DNA from: an uncultured Desulfobacterium sp.
GTDB taxonomy: Bacteria > Desulfobacterota > Desulfobacteria > Desulfobacterales > Desulfobacteraceae
Reading direction: 5' to 3'
DNA length: 23,554 nucleotides
NCBI GenBank assembly: GCA_937124525.1
Contig: CAKZLA010000121.1
Span: 1-23,554, forward strand
The notes under the pieces: model-generated
Database searches by the model: none
What the model was told of the DNA's origin: nothing
Seen by the model: the letters and a program-made list of their open reading frames with translations, nothing else
Made by a program: the position numbers and the translations under genes
Part shown: positions 11,701-16,456 of the stretch, piece after piece
Layout: every line of letters starts with the position of its first letter
How positions within the stretch are numbered: position 1 is the first letter of the stretch

Positions 11701-14043
11701 TGTATTGCAACACATATAAACAACATTGAAGATTTTCATAAACGACCGGTAATTGGAAAACCGATTGCAAACACATCGATATACATACTTGACAGATATT
11801 TAAAGCCTGTTTCTCTTGAAACAACAGGAGAAATTCATATAGGAGGACCAGGGCTGTCAAATGGGTACAAGAACAGAGACAATTTGACAAAAGAAAAGTT
11901 TATTGCAAATCCTTTTCAACCCGGCGAGTTTCTATACAAAACCGGTGATTTGGGCAGGTGGTTGTCGGATGGAATGGTTGAATGTCTGGGAAGAATTGAT
12001 AATCAGATAAAAATCAGAGGGTTCAGGATTGAACCTGAAGAGATTGAAAGTCTCATATCACAGCATGATGACATCGGTAAGGTTGCGGTCATTGCAAAAA
12101 AAATGAAGAGAACAGATAAAGAGCTGATTGCTTACATAACCTGTATAAATGATCTTGAAATATCCGATTTGAAAGCATATTTAAAGAGCTATCTTCCCAA
12201 TTATATGATTCCTGCATATTTTGTTAAGCTTGAAAACATGCCCATGACCCGGAACAACAAAATAAACAGAAAAATGCTGCCCGCTCCTTTGGATACGGAT
12301 AACAGGATCTCCGATGAGATTATCCCCCCCGCAACAAGCATGGAAATAATTTTAGTAAACATTCTGAAAGACTTGCTTGTAAAAGATAATATTGGAATCA
12401 ATCATGATTTTTTTGAACTTGGCGGAGATTCCATAACGGCCATTCAAGTTGTTTCGCGTCTCAAAAAGAAGAATTTAAATATAAAATTTCACCACATTTT
12501 TGAATATTCTAAAATTGAAGAGACTGCGAAAAAGATAACCGGTCAGGATCAAATAATTAAAGATGCCAATTTGGATTTTTATGGACAGATGAATCCTGAT
12601 GAGTTGAAAGAGCACCTTTTGATTTGTAAAATAAAGGAAGATAACATCCAGGATATTTATCCACTTTCTCCAATGCAAGAAGGCATGTTGTTTCATGCCC
12701 TTTATGACGGTGATTCAGCGGCATTTTTGCAGATTGACTCTTTTCCCGTCACGGGAAACTTTGACATCAATATTTTTGAAAAATCCTGGAATGAGCTATT
12801 TAAACGATACGATATTTTTCGAACATTATTTTTGCATAAAGGACTTGAAAACCCTTTACAAATTGTTTTAAAAGAACAAAAAATTGTATTTTCATTCAAT
12901 GATATCAGTTACTTGGATAAACGGCAACAAGATTCATTCATTGTGAAGTGTAAACAGGAAGAGGAATCCCTAAAATTTGACTTAAGCAGGGATGTCTTGA
13001 TGAGAATCAAAATAATTGCATCCGGCAAATCAAATTATGAGGTTATCTGGACAAGACATCATATTCTCATGGATGGCTGGTGTTCGGGAATTATAATAAA
13101 TGAACTTTTTACAATTTATAAAAGTTTAGAAAAAGGAGTCAATCCTGACCTGCAAACGGTTATTCCATACAGTTCTTATATATCCTGGTTAAAGACTCAA
13201 ACCGACCCCGACGCCGCAAAGCAATATTGGAAAGATTTTTTAAGCGATTACAAACAGATTGCGACATTATCCGATCCCTCTTCTTTGAGTAATCGGTCCG
13301 GAGGGTATGAAATCAAAGCTGTAAGAGATGAATTATCCGTGGAACTTACTCAAAAATTACGACAATTGGCCATTGGAAACCGTGTGACTTTAAATACGGT
13401 GGTGCAGAGTATCTGGGCCGTATTGCTTGGTAAGTATAACCATGTTGATGATGTGATATTTGGACTGGTTGTTTCAGGGCGTCCTCCCCAATTGCCTGGT
13501 GTGGAAAATATCGTGGGGCTTTTTATCAATACAGTGCCTGTAAGAATAAAAACTGAAAAAACCGAAAAATTTTCTTCCCTGATCAAGAAGGTGCAAAAAC
13601 AATTTCTTGAAAGTGAAGATTTTCATTATAATTCTTTGGCGGATTTACAGGCAACGAGTAATTTGAAGGAGACCTTGATCGATCATGCCTTTGTTTTTGA
13701 AAATTTTCCTTTCAGTGGGAAATTGCACGATATCATCGAAAAAATTCAACTTGATTTTTCAATCGGCGATGTTGATGAAGGCATCCTACAAACCAATTAT
13801 GATTATTCTTTTGCTTGCTATCCCTTGGAGAGGATTATTTTTGAAATAAAGTATAATGCCGATATTTTCAGTGATCAATTCATGGAACTGATATTGAGAC
13901 AATATGTTTGTATGGCAAAAGCTGTTGTTGAAAATGAAACTCTGTGTATAAGTGAAATAAGGACTGAAATAATCGATAATGAAAAGAATATGCGAGAAAA
14001 TGCATTCGTTGAAACATTTATGAGTATTGACGAGGAATTTTAA
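2773..14043 (+). CDS. Giant hybrid PKS-NRPS with aminotransferase
   Basis: A 3756-residue assembly-line enzyme, about 425 kDa. Domain order with approximate residues: coiled-coil docking helix 4-33, KS 34-456, ACP 518-592, linker helix, PLP aminotransferase 706-1150, C1 1176-1595, A1 1620-2121, PCP1 2130-2200, C2 2233-2655, A2 2677-3171, PCP2 3185-3255, C3 3296-3745, short tail. It should extend an acyl chain by two carbons, aminate the beta-keto group, then add a Ser-like and an Asp-like residue. The layout recalls mycosubtilin MycA and microcystin McyE. There is no AT, KR, DH, epimerase or thioesterase. C3 lacks its own A domain, so the next step uses the first A-PCP of the protein starting at 16457. 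An in-frame TTG lies at 2767; ATG 2773 is chosen although no strong ribosome site is visible. The open frame is intact, arguing against a decayed gene. Confidence 0.9.
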   Translation: MDTNKEKKYLSTIKQASNKIKELIAENNTLKEQSPIAVIGMSCRFPGADNPEDFWQMLLKGEDAIRTIPEDRFKVEKYFDPVSRKPGTMYTNKGGFLDDPGAFDPHCFGMSLDEARWLDPQQRLLMEVSWEALERAGQDFSKIKGSNTGIFLGMCNQDYYLSHIGGDTGNLNEFTATGSGFSTGSGRLAYIYDFRGPAITIDTACSSSLVALNMAAQNIENNLCDMALVGGVSLMLRPEPFVAFSAIQALSPDGKCRTFDASANGYGRGEGCGVVVLKRLSSAISDKDPILAVIKGTALNQDGTSSSLTAPNAISQQNVINKAHIHAGVNIDDVDYIELHGTGTSLGDPIEARALGMVFNKRKNLEKVIVGSVKTNIGHLEAASGIAGFIKTILALQHRQIPSSLNFKEPSPHIPWDELPIQVADRVIPWPEKQGDCIAGISSFGYSGTNAHIVICNAPECDNQKTYGTYAFQRQSFPIHPPVVGTDAKISNSINSSNRKDAEIQDIEKKEVSKERQNITIENILIPLLDELLPVRISSDNRHLPLISIGANSIIFTRLQRKIESSFGVSIPLRNLFDDISTIDALISYIEKNQKSIEPSTQTTQSIQTRRSTESTPPVKENYSIEENFVELTNNDTPPSINSIFQQQLKTISETMSEVVSKQLEFLKTSNLSTDKERPEQESDLSQIKPLNHSLVINNSSESVTLKQGEFLSGLIARYIKRTKTSKELAERYRPILSDWINTLNFRMSIKEIQYPIVSNRSAGAYLWDVDQNKYIDMAMGYGVNFLGNNPSFISDAIESQLKKGSHLGPQSDLTGEVAELICEISGMDRVTFCNSGTEAVMFALRIARAVTGRDKIVIFSGSFHGTFDGVLAAEGENGVIPQAPGIPQSMIKEVLVLDYDSEKSLEIIRKKGNELAAVLTEPVQSRKPGVQPASFLKKLRTITKKTGTALIFDEMITGFRIGLGGAQEFYGIRADIATYGKILAGGMPIGVFAGASEFLDAIDGGQWSYGDDSSPGVKTTLFGGTFCKHPLTMAACKASLNFMKEQGPALQENVNKRTEYFAKTLNTFFEEHKCPVRIHYFSSLFRFESFGRYDLSLFPIEMDILFYLLMEKGVYTWERRICFFSISHTDDDIEFIINAVKESILELRKGGFHFSLDDESEPETAPISLEIEETYPMSSSQKRLFVLSQLESDEIKYQIKGAVLIEGDLDIDRFKLSFMEIVKRHESLRTGFEMQDDKFIQRVHDNVDFKIITKKIDESESEQFIDFFSRPFDLSSPPLIRIGLAIFSKNRHLMVMDAHHIAIDGSSFNIIVQEFITLYEGKKLAPVQNRYREYVAWEHNHIVSDAVKKQEQYWIDSFSDEIPVLNLPLDYQRGSRQSFKGDVIYLKIDQLQTNQLMELAKETRATLFMVLLSAFKILLSKLTSQEDILTGIPIDSRSRGDFDQTVGMFANTLVIRSFPVGSKRYKDFLNEVKEKCLNAYENQDYPFDLFVDKLALQRDMSRNPLFDAQFVFEDGNRRIFKIEELTFTTCDANKKSSMFDLTLEVTEARGHLDISLEYCTKLFKKETIQRWSCYFQNILGEIIKKPDIFISDMEILPSAERRRLIDEFNNTEADYPCTETLVSMFEARAAKNPDNLALIFKNKRLSYKKLNESANQLAHILREEHGVSGDDPVGIMVERSEMMIIGIFGILKAGGAYVPIHPEYPQERVKYILENSCCKIILTESKFLDGLRGDSQAAVLDIGEMKGDKKSNLEQNISAGNLAYIIYTSGSTGHPKGVMIEHGSVINRIHWMHRKYPITPEQDIILQKTPFTFDVSVWELFWWSFYGLPLCLLEPGGEKDPGIIVRTIRENHVTVIHFVPPMLNAFLEYLEHGSQASQIKCLRHVFASGEALSCVLVEKFNRLLGRRYNIQLHNLYGPTEATVDVTYFDCPPNFDLPVVPIGKPVDNTQIYLMDRDMKHPSPTGVVGEICIGGALLARGYLNKPGLTKEKFIPHPFTHKNRIYRTGDLGKWWPDGNIEYLGRTDHQVKIRGFRIEPGEIENALGKHPHIRQTVVLAKELGSDVKELVAYIVSSKDISRSDLKAYIGKILPDYMIPAYFVFLDNFPLNPSGKIDRKILPDPVQKSEMPYAPPVTEMEKTLADIWMMVLGRKEIGIHDNFFAIGGDSIKAIQIISRMHRENLKLQTRHLFDHPTISELSEKVSKFVSETSAEQETVFSPESEHSGALMDLKNTYPMSSPQKRLFLLSQLESDEIQYHINGAILIDGDLDIDRFELSFIEIIKRHESLRTGFEMQDDTLFQRVHDNVDFKIITKKIDENEIEQLIDDFIRVFDLSTPPLIRTGLASLRKDRHLMVIDAHHIAIDGYSFNIIVQEIITLYQGKSLSPVKKTYSEYAIWEQEHIQSDTVKKQERYWIDCFSDEIPVLNLPLDYQRGSRQSFQGDVIHLEIGQEQTNQLKGLANETGTTLFMILLSAFNILLFKLTGEEDIITGMPIDSRFRKNFDYTVGMFANTLVLRNFPAGDKTYMDFLNEVKTHCLDAYENQDYPFDVFVNKLDLKRDMSRNPLFDVMFVYVNANERIFKIKDLSFHEYTYNQKSTNFDFTVEFIEEDNHLHLNVKYCTKLFKKKKIERWSDYLIKIMHEIVLNKNMKLSDIDHLPLEEKQKLLIDFNDTKTAHTHEKSVVDMFEYQVKKNPGNIAVVFKDQKLNYNTLNMKANQLARHLKDNYDIGSGDFVCMMVQLSEHLIVGMLAIIKTGAAFIPVDPDAPPERVDYISKDCNFKLIITDSRTKDKLLSDIPVIQIDKETFDESPTNLNIEIMPSDVLSVIYTSGSTGRPKGVLINHKGMVNHITWFINDCNIKENDSSIILASYAFDAPYTNIWGMLFTGSCLHIVSDRILKDIEQLIDYIVHNDICFLKMTPSLFHVLVHAANASKLSSCNKLRLIMLGGEAIRTEDVMEFRSINSRTEFINHYGPTETTIGCIATHINNIEDFHKRPVIGKPIANTSIYILDRYLKPVSLETTGEIHIGGPGLSNGYKNRDNLTKEKFIANPFQPGEFLYKTGDLGRWLSDGMVECLGRIDNQIKIRGFRIEPEEIESLISQHDDIGKVAVIAKKMKRTDKELIAYITCINDLEISDLKAYLKSYLPNYMIPAYFVKLENMPMTRNNKINRKMLPAPLDTDNRISDEIIPPATSMEIILVNILKDLLVKDNIGINHDFFELGGDSITAIQVVSRLKKKNLNIKFHHIFEYSKIEETAKKITGQDQIIKDANLDFYGQMNPDELKEHLLICKIKEDNIQDIYPLSPMQEGMLFHALYDGDSAAFLQIDSFPVTGNFDINIFEKSWNELFKRYDIFRTLFLHKGLENPLQIVLKEQKIVFSFNDISYLDKRQQDSFIVKCKQEEESLKFDLSRDVLMRIKIIASGKSNYEVIWTRHHILMDGWCSGIIINELFTIYKSLEKGVNPDLQTVIPYSSYISWLKTQTDPDAAKQYWKDFLSDYKQIATLSDPSSLSNRSGGYEIKAVRDELSVELTQKLRQLAIGNRVTLNTVVQSIWAVLLGKYNHVDDVIFGLVVSGRPPQLPGVENIVGLFINTVPVRIKTEKTEKFSSLIKKVQKQFLESEDFHYNSLADLQATSNLKETLIDHAFVFENFPFSGKLHDIIEKIQLDFSIGDVDEGILQTNYDYSFACYPLERIIFEIKYNADIFSDQFMELILRQYVCMAKAVVENETLCISEIRTEIIDNEKNMRENAFVETFMSIDEEF
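2872..4140 (+). other. KS domain (residues 34-456), AT-less
   Basis: This ketosynthase performs the decarboxylative Claisen step. The full catalytic set is visible: Cys205 in DTACSSS, His340 in LHGTGTS and His379 in KTNIGHLEA. It is preceded by a charged amphipathic helix (KYLSTIKQASNKIKELIAEN) typical of PKS docking or dimerisation. No acyltransferase follows; instead a YAFQRQ motif (470-475), like the post-AT linker of cis-AT modules, appears about 14 residues after the KS end. Malonyl loading must therefore come from a separate acyltransferase, as FenF/ItuD do for mycosubtilin and iturin. Confidence 0.9.
4321..4551 (+). other. ACP domain with Ser553
   Basis: A carrier domain fold with SIGANSI, where Ser553 (codon 4429-4431) would carry phosphopantetheine. 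The motif is a variant of the usual LGxDSL, with Asn in place of Asp before the serine. It sits directly between KS and aminotransferase, so the beta-keto intermediate on it is the expected amination substrate. Confidence 0.8.
4570..4623 (+). repeat. Three imperfect 18-bp tandem repeats in the ACP-aminotransferase linker
   Basis: Units at 4570-4587, 4588-4605 and 4606-4623 each begin with TCC and encode STQTTQ, SIQTRR and STESTP. The first two share TCCAYCCAAACCA. This is a flexible Thr/Ser/Gln-rich linker that probably grew by slippage; a helix (QQQLKTISETMSEVVSKQLE) follows before the aminotransferase. Confidence 0.7.
4888..6225 (+). other. PLP aminotransferase domain (residues 706-1150)
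   Basis: A class III (glutamate-1-semialdehyde type) aminotransferase domain embedded in the synthase. Lys982 in ATYGKILAGG is the expected PLP Schiff-base lysine and Asp954 in IFDEMITGFR should hold the pyridine nitrogen; CNSGTEA and SFHGTFDG are the phosphate and ring-binding motifs. In MycA and McyE the equivalent domain converts an ACP-bound beta-keto thioester to a beta-amino thioester, and the position after KS-ACP without reductive domains fits the same job here. Confidence 0.88.
6298..9378 (+). other. NRPS module C1-A1-PCP1, serine-like specificity
   Basis: C1 carries HHIAIDG (His1301, Asp1305). A1 has YTSGSTGHPKG, NLYGPTEA, YRTGDL and SGKIDRK. Reading the eight variable specificity-pocket positions from the motifs FDVSVW, VIHFVPP, VFASGEA and NLYGPTEATVD gives D-V-W-H-F-S-L-V-D, the serine code I recall for EntF. 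PCP1 carries Ser2166 in IGGDSIKA. C1 would join the beta-amino acyl chain to serine. Confidence 0.82.
9469..12540 (+). other. NRPS module C2-A2-PCP2, aspartate-like specificity
   Basis: C2 is a near copy of C1 with HHIAIDG (His2358, Asp2362). The pocket of A2, read from FDAPYT, FLKMTP, IMLGGEA and NHYGPTETTIG, is D-A-T-K-M-G-H-I-G, matching seven of nine positions of the surfactin aspartate code D-L-T-K-V-G-H-I-G as I recall it. The A10 motif is NNKINRK rather than NGKIDRK but keeps the lysine. PCP2 carries Ser3220 in LGGDSITA. The residue is probably Asp or a close relative; Asn is less likely because of His where Asn codes have Glu. Confidence 0.72.
12655..14040 (+). other. C-terminal condensation domain C3 and short tail
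   Basis: This domain opens with YPLSPMQEGMLFH and has RHHILMDGWC (His3430, Asp3434), so it is a condensation domain, not an epimerase. This opening is common in C domains that follow D-configured donors, which would suit a D-Asp on PCP2, but that is weak evidence. The protein ends shortly after it with the tail FVETFMSIDEEF, so the acceptor must be PCP3 on the second NRPS. Confidence 0.82.
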
Positions 14044-14047
14044 AAAT

Positions 14048-14114
14048 TGCCACGGGCAGACTCCGTATTGGAATACTACCTGCCCTCAACGAGAATTGAA
14101 ACTCCAATTATTGC
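14048..14114 (-). repeat. ~65-bp hairpin-forming intergenic repeat, copy 2 (inverted)
   Basis: This is the reverse complement of the element at 2605-2669. On the + strand it gives GGGCAG (14054-14059) pairing with CTGCCC (14080-14085), with a perfect inner stem GTATT-GG-AATAC (14065-14076), then GAAACTCCAATTATT. It fills most of the gap between the first synthase and the next gene and could act as a transcript-end or processing hairpin, or be a mobile repeat. Confidence 0.7.
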
Positions 14115-14179
14115 GGTTTGTTGGGTGGAGCTTCTTTTAAACAACCAAGAGCTTTATTAATAGATATGGGATAAAACTG

Positions 14180-15085
14180 ATGCTTTATAAAAATTTTATG
14201 AAAATGGTTGGAAACACACCGGTTGTGGGTTTTCAATCAGACCTTGGCCTTCCGGTGGAATTATATATAAAATTAGAGGGTTTCAATCCCACAGGAAGTG
14301 TCAAAGACAGGGCCTCGTTAGCGCTCATCAACCATAAAATTGAAACAAAAGAACTTGTTCCCGGGAAAACCATTTTAGATGCTTCAAGCGGTAGTTTTGC
14401 CTGCTCTGTTGCATTTTTTGGAAAAATCAACAATTACCCGGTTACCGTGGTAACCGGAAATAAAATGACGAATGATAAAGTTGCATTTATCGAATACTTT
14501 GGCGCTGAAAGAATATCCCATGGAAGTTTCACCATTGAAGGCAATCGTTATTGCTCTGAAACATTATTCGCAAGGGATCCTGAAAAATATTGTTTTCTTG
14601 ATCAGCTTCATAATTGGAAAAATCCTGAAATTCATTACAAAACAACAGGTCCTGAAATCCTTTCAGATATTCCTGACATAAGCGCAGTGGCTTTTTCTCT
14701 TGGTTCAGGAGGAACCTTAAATGGCGTGTCCAAGTATATCAAAGAGAAGAGACCTGATATAAAAATAATTGCCACGACGTCAGCATCAGGTACTAAAATT
14801 CCGGGAACCGGAGCCTTTGTAGATGGTGATTATGTCACACCGTTTATTGCCGAGAGCAAGAAAAATAACCATTTTGATTACACGGCTGTTGTCAATCAGG
14901 ATCAGGCAGTTAAACGAGTCAAGGAGTTGCGAAAATATGGTTTTTATGTAGGTATTCAAACCGGAGCTGTTTATCAGGGAATGATTGATGGAGTCAGGGA
15001 GTTGAACATCCAAGGAAAAGTCTTGATTATTTCAGGTGATGCAGGCTGGAAAAATATGGACAAATTGATTTCTCTGGTTTATTAA
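14180..15085 (+). CDS. Cysteine-synthase-fold PLP enzyme
   Basis: A 301-residue member of the fold type II PLP family that contains CysK, CysM, SbnA and CysK2. Lys42 in PTGSVKDRAS is the PLP lysine, at the same number as in E. coli CysK. The substrate loop usually reading TSGNTG is ASSGSFACS, and the phosphate-binding loop is SLGSGGTLNG; both are divergent. The usual C-terminal PDSGERYLS is replaced by SGDAGWKNMD. Family enzymes exchange the beta-substituent of an activated serine for sulfide, an amine or another nucleophile, so it may make a beta-substituted alanine for one of the A domains; it is unlikely to be the housekeeping cysteine synthase. ATG 14180 has ATGGG nine bases upstream. It follows the first synthase by 136 bases in the same direction. 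Confidence 0.8.
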   Translation: MLYKNFMKMVGNTPVVGFQSDLGLPVELYIKLEGFNPTGSVKDRASLALINHKIETKELVPGKTILDASSGSFACSVAFFGKINNYPVTVVTGNKMTNDKVAFIEYFGAERISHGSFTIEGNRYCSETLFARDPEKYCFLDQLHNWKNPEIHYKTTGPEILSDIPDISAVAFSLGSGGTLNGVSKYIKEKRPDIKIIATTSASGTKIPGTGAFVDGDYVTPFIAESKKNNHFDYTAVVNQDQAVKRVKELRKYGFYVGIQTGAVYQGMIDGVRELNIQGKVLIISGDAGWKNMDKLISLVY

Positions 15086-15112
15086 GCCATCACAAAGGTT
15101 TTTGATGCTGAT

Positions 15113-15140
15113 ATTGAAATGGATTATCTCAAATTTCAAT
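15113..15140. repeat. Small inverted repeat between the PLP and PP-loop genes
   Basis: ATTGAAAT (15113-15120) and ATTTCAAT (15133-15140) form a perfect 8-bp AT-rich stem with a 12-base loop, 40 bases before the PP-loop gene start. There is no T-run after it. It could be an mRNA hairpin or an operator-like site, but AT-rich sequence makes chance plausible. The remaining bases of this 95-base gap show nothing else. Confidence 0.3.
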
Positions 15141-15180
15141 CATTATAGTCAAAACATTGAGAGCAAAGGGAAAATAATAA

Positions 15181-16350
15181 ATGAGTGAACCAAAATATTG
15201 TATGTCATGTTCAATACAAAAAGGGCATCCCAGTGTAATTTTTGATGAAAATGGCGTCTGTAATATATGTGCTGGACATGTTTCTGACGATATTGTGACA
15301 AAGTATACTGATATTTCAGCTAATTATGATGATTTCATTAATTCTCAAAAAAATATGCACGGAAAGTACGACTGTCTGTTAATGTTGAGCGGTGGAAAAG
15401 ACAGTTTGTACATATTGCATAAACTAAAGGATGAAACCTCGAAAAATGTACTTGCATTTACATTCCAAAGCATCTATCTGAGTATTTCTTCCAAAGCTAA
15501 CCTAAATAAATGCAAGCAATATCTCAGTGATATGGATTTCATGCCCTTTTATTCAGATCAGAAGTATATAAGTTTAATGTCGGATATATTTTCACGTGAA
15601 TATTCCCGGGATGAGATATCAAAGGCTGAAATAGCTGAAAAACTTCCATGTGAAATCTGTACATTATTTATGATTATAAATGCCTGTTTAACCGCTATCA
15701 AGCAAAAAATTCCTTATGTCCTTCATGGAGCAGATCCATTGCAAATGGTCGGATTGGGAGTTGACCTTAAAAAGATAATGAAAAGATTCAACAAAATAGT
15801 TGGTGAAAAAATGGCCAGGGATGTTTTGGGTAATCAACATAAGATAATTCTTGATACGGATGACGATGATCTCCCTAAATTAGTATATCCTCTTGTATCC
15901 TTATTTAATGAATATAACAAAGAAAAACTGATAGAATACCTCAACAAGACGACTCAATATGAATCAAACAAGATAAGAACCTCATGTAAACTCGATTCGT
16001 TTTTGCAATATTTTTCTTTCAAGAATTTCAATTGCTATGCAGGAGCGTTAACGGTGGCCGCCTCGGTCAGAGACAATGCAATAACAAGAGATTTTGTAAT
16101 TCAGGCGGAAAAAGATTACAAAAAAATAATTCTGGAAATAGCAGTCAAAAAAGAGATCAGCGAAGAAGAGAAAAAGTATATCAAAGATGTTGCGGATCAA
16201 TTGACTGAATCTGAAGGCGAATCAGATATCCTGTATAATAATTTTTTATCATTTCGGTCTCTGGCCGAAGAAATCGGCGTTTTTGAAAAGTCCGATGCAA
16301 CGGATGAGGATTTTTTGAAATCAACAATGGAGATTGATGAAAACTTTTAG
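15181..16350 (+). CDS. PP-loop ATP pyrophosphatase with CxxC zinc-type motifs
   Basis: A 389-residue enzyme of the N-type ATP pyrophosphatase (adenine nucleotide alpha hydrolase) superfamily. SGGKDS at 70-75 is the PP-loop that adenylates a carbonyl or carbonyl-like oxygen with release of pyrophosphate. The N-terminus has C7xxC10 and C27xxC30 in FDENGVCNIC, the knuckle seen in WbpG-type N-acetyl sugar amidotransferases. C157xxC160 (PCEIC) and C269 add a second set of cysteines, which in sulfur-transferring relatives bind metal or carry sulfur. Relatives make amidines, thioamides (CtaC of closthioamide) or thionucleosides, so nitrogen or sulfur insertion into the peptide or a building block is a reasonable inference. 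Its C-terminus FLKSTMEIDENF resembles that of the first synthase. AAGGG about ten bases before ATG 15181 supports the start. Confidence 0.8.
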   Translation: MSEPKYCMSCSIQKGHPSVIFDENGVCNICAGHVSDDIVTKYTDISANYDDFINSQKNMHGKYDCLLMLSGGKDSLYILHKLKDETSKNVLAFTFQSIYLSISSKANLNKCKQYLSDMDFMPFYSDQKYISLMSDIFSREYSRDEISKAEIAEKLPCEICTLFMIINACLTAIKQKIPYVLHGADPLQMVGLGVDLKKIMKRFNKIVGEKMARDVLGNQHKIILDTDDDDLPKLVYPLVSLFNEYNKEKLIEYLNKTTQYESNKIRTSCKLDSFLQYFSFKNFNCYAGALTVAASVRDNAITRDFVIQAEKDYKKIILEIAVKKEISEEEKKYIKDVADQLTESEGESDILYNNFLSFRSLAEEIGVFEKSDATDEDFLKSTMEIDENF

Positions 16351-16390
16351 ATTTGAGTAAATATTCATAGCTATTATTATTTAATAAACC

Positions 16391-16448
16391 AATCTTTTTG
16401 AAAGATTTTTGATAAAATCAGAGCAGATCGTTTAAAATCAAAAAAGGG
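16391..16448 (+). promoter_or_regulatory. Leader hairpins and ribosome site of the second NRPS gene
   Basis: AATCTTT-TTG-AAAGATT (16391-16407) is a perfect 7-bp stem followed by three T's. A second pairing, TTTTTGAT (16406-16413) with ATCAAAAA (16438-16445), overlaps it and would cover the start of the AAGGG ribosome site (16444-16448). The two pairings partly exclude each other. AT-rich sequence makes this uncertain. Confidence 0.3.
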
Positions 16449-16456
16449 TAATGTTG

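Noticed and set aside
12655..14043. Last domain of the first synthase as an epimerisation domain
   Set aside because: PLSPMQEGMLFH and HHILMDGWC are condensation-type; epimerase-type motifs are absent.
14180..15085. Housekeeping cysteine synthase cysK
   Set aside because: Key loops and the C-terminal motif deviate, and the gene lies inside the peptide operon.
15181..16350. Assigning the PP-loop protein outright as an N-acetyl sugar amidotransferase
   Set aside because: The FDENGVCNIC knuckle fits that family, but no sugar genes are nearby and the extra cysteines and tail point to a different role, so only the superfamily is called.
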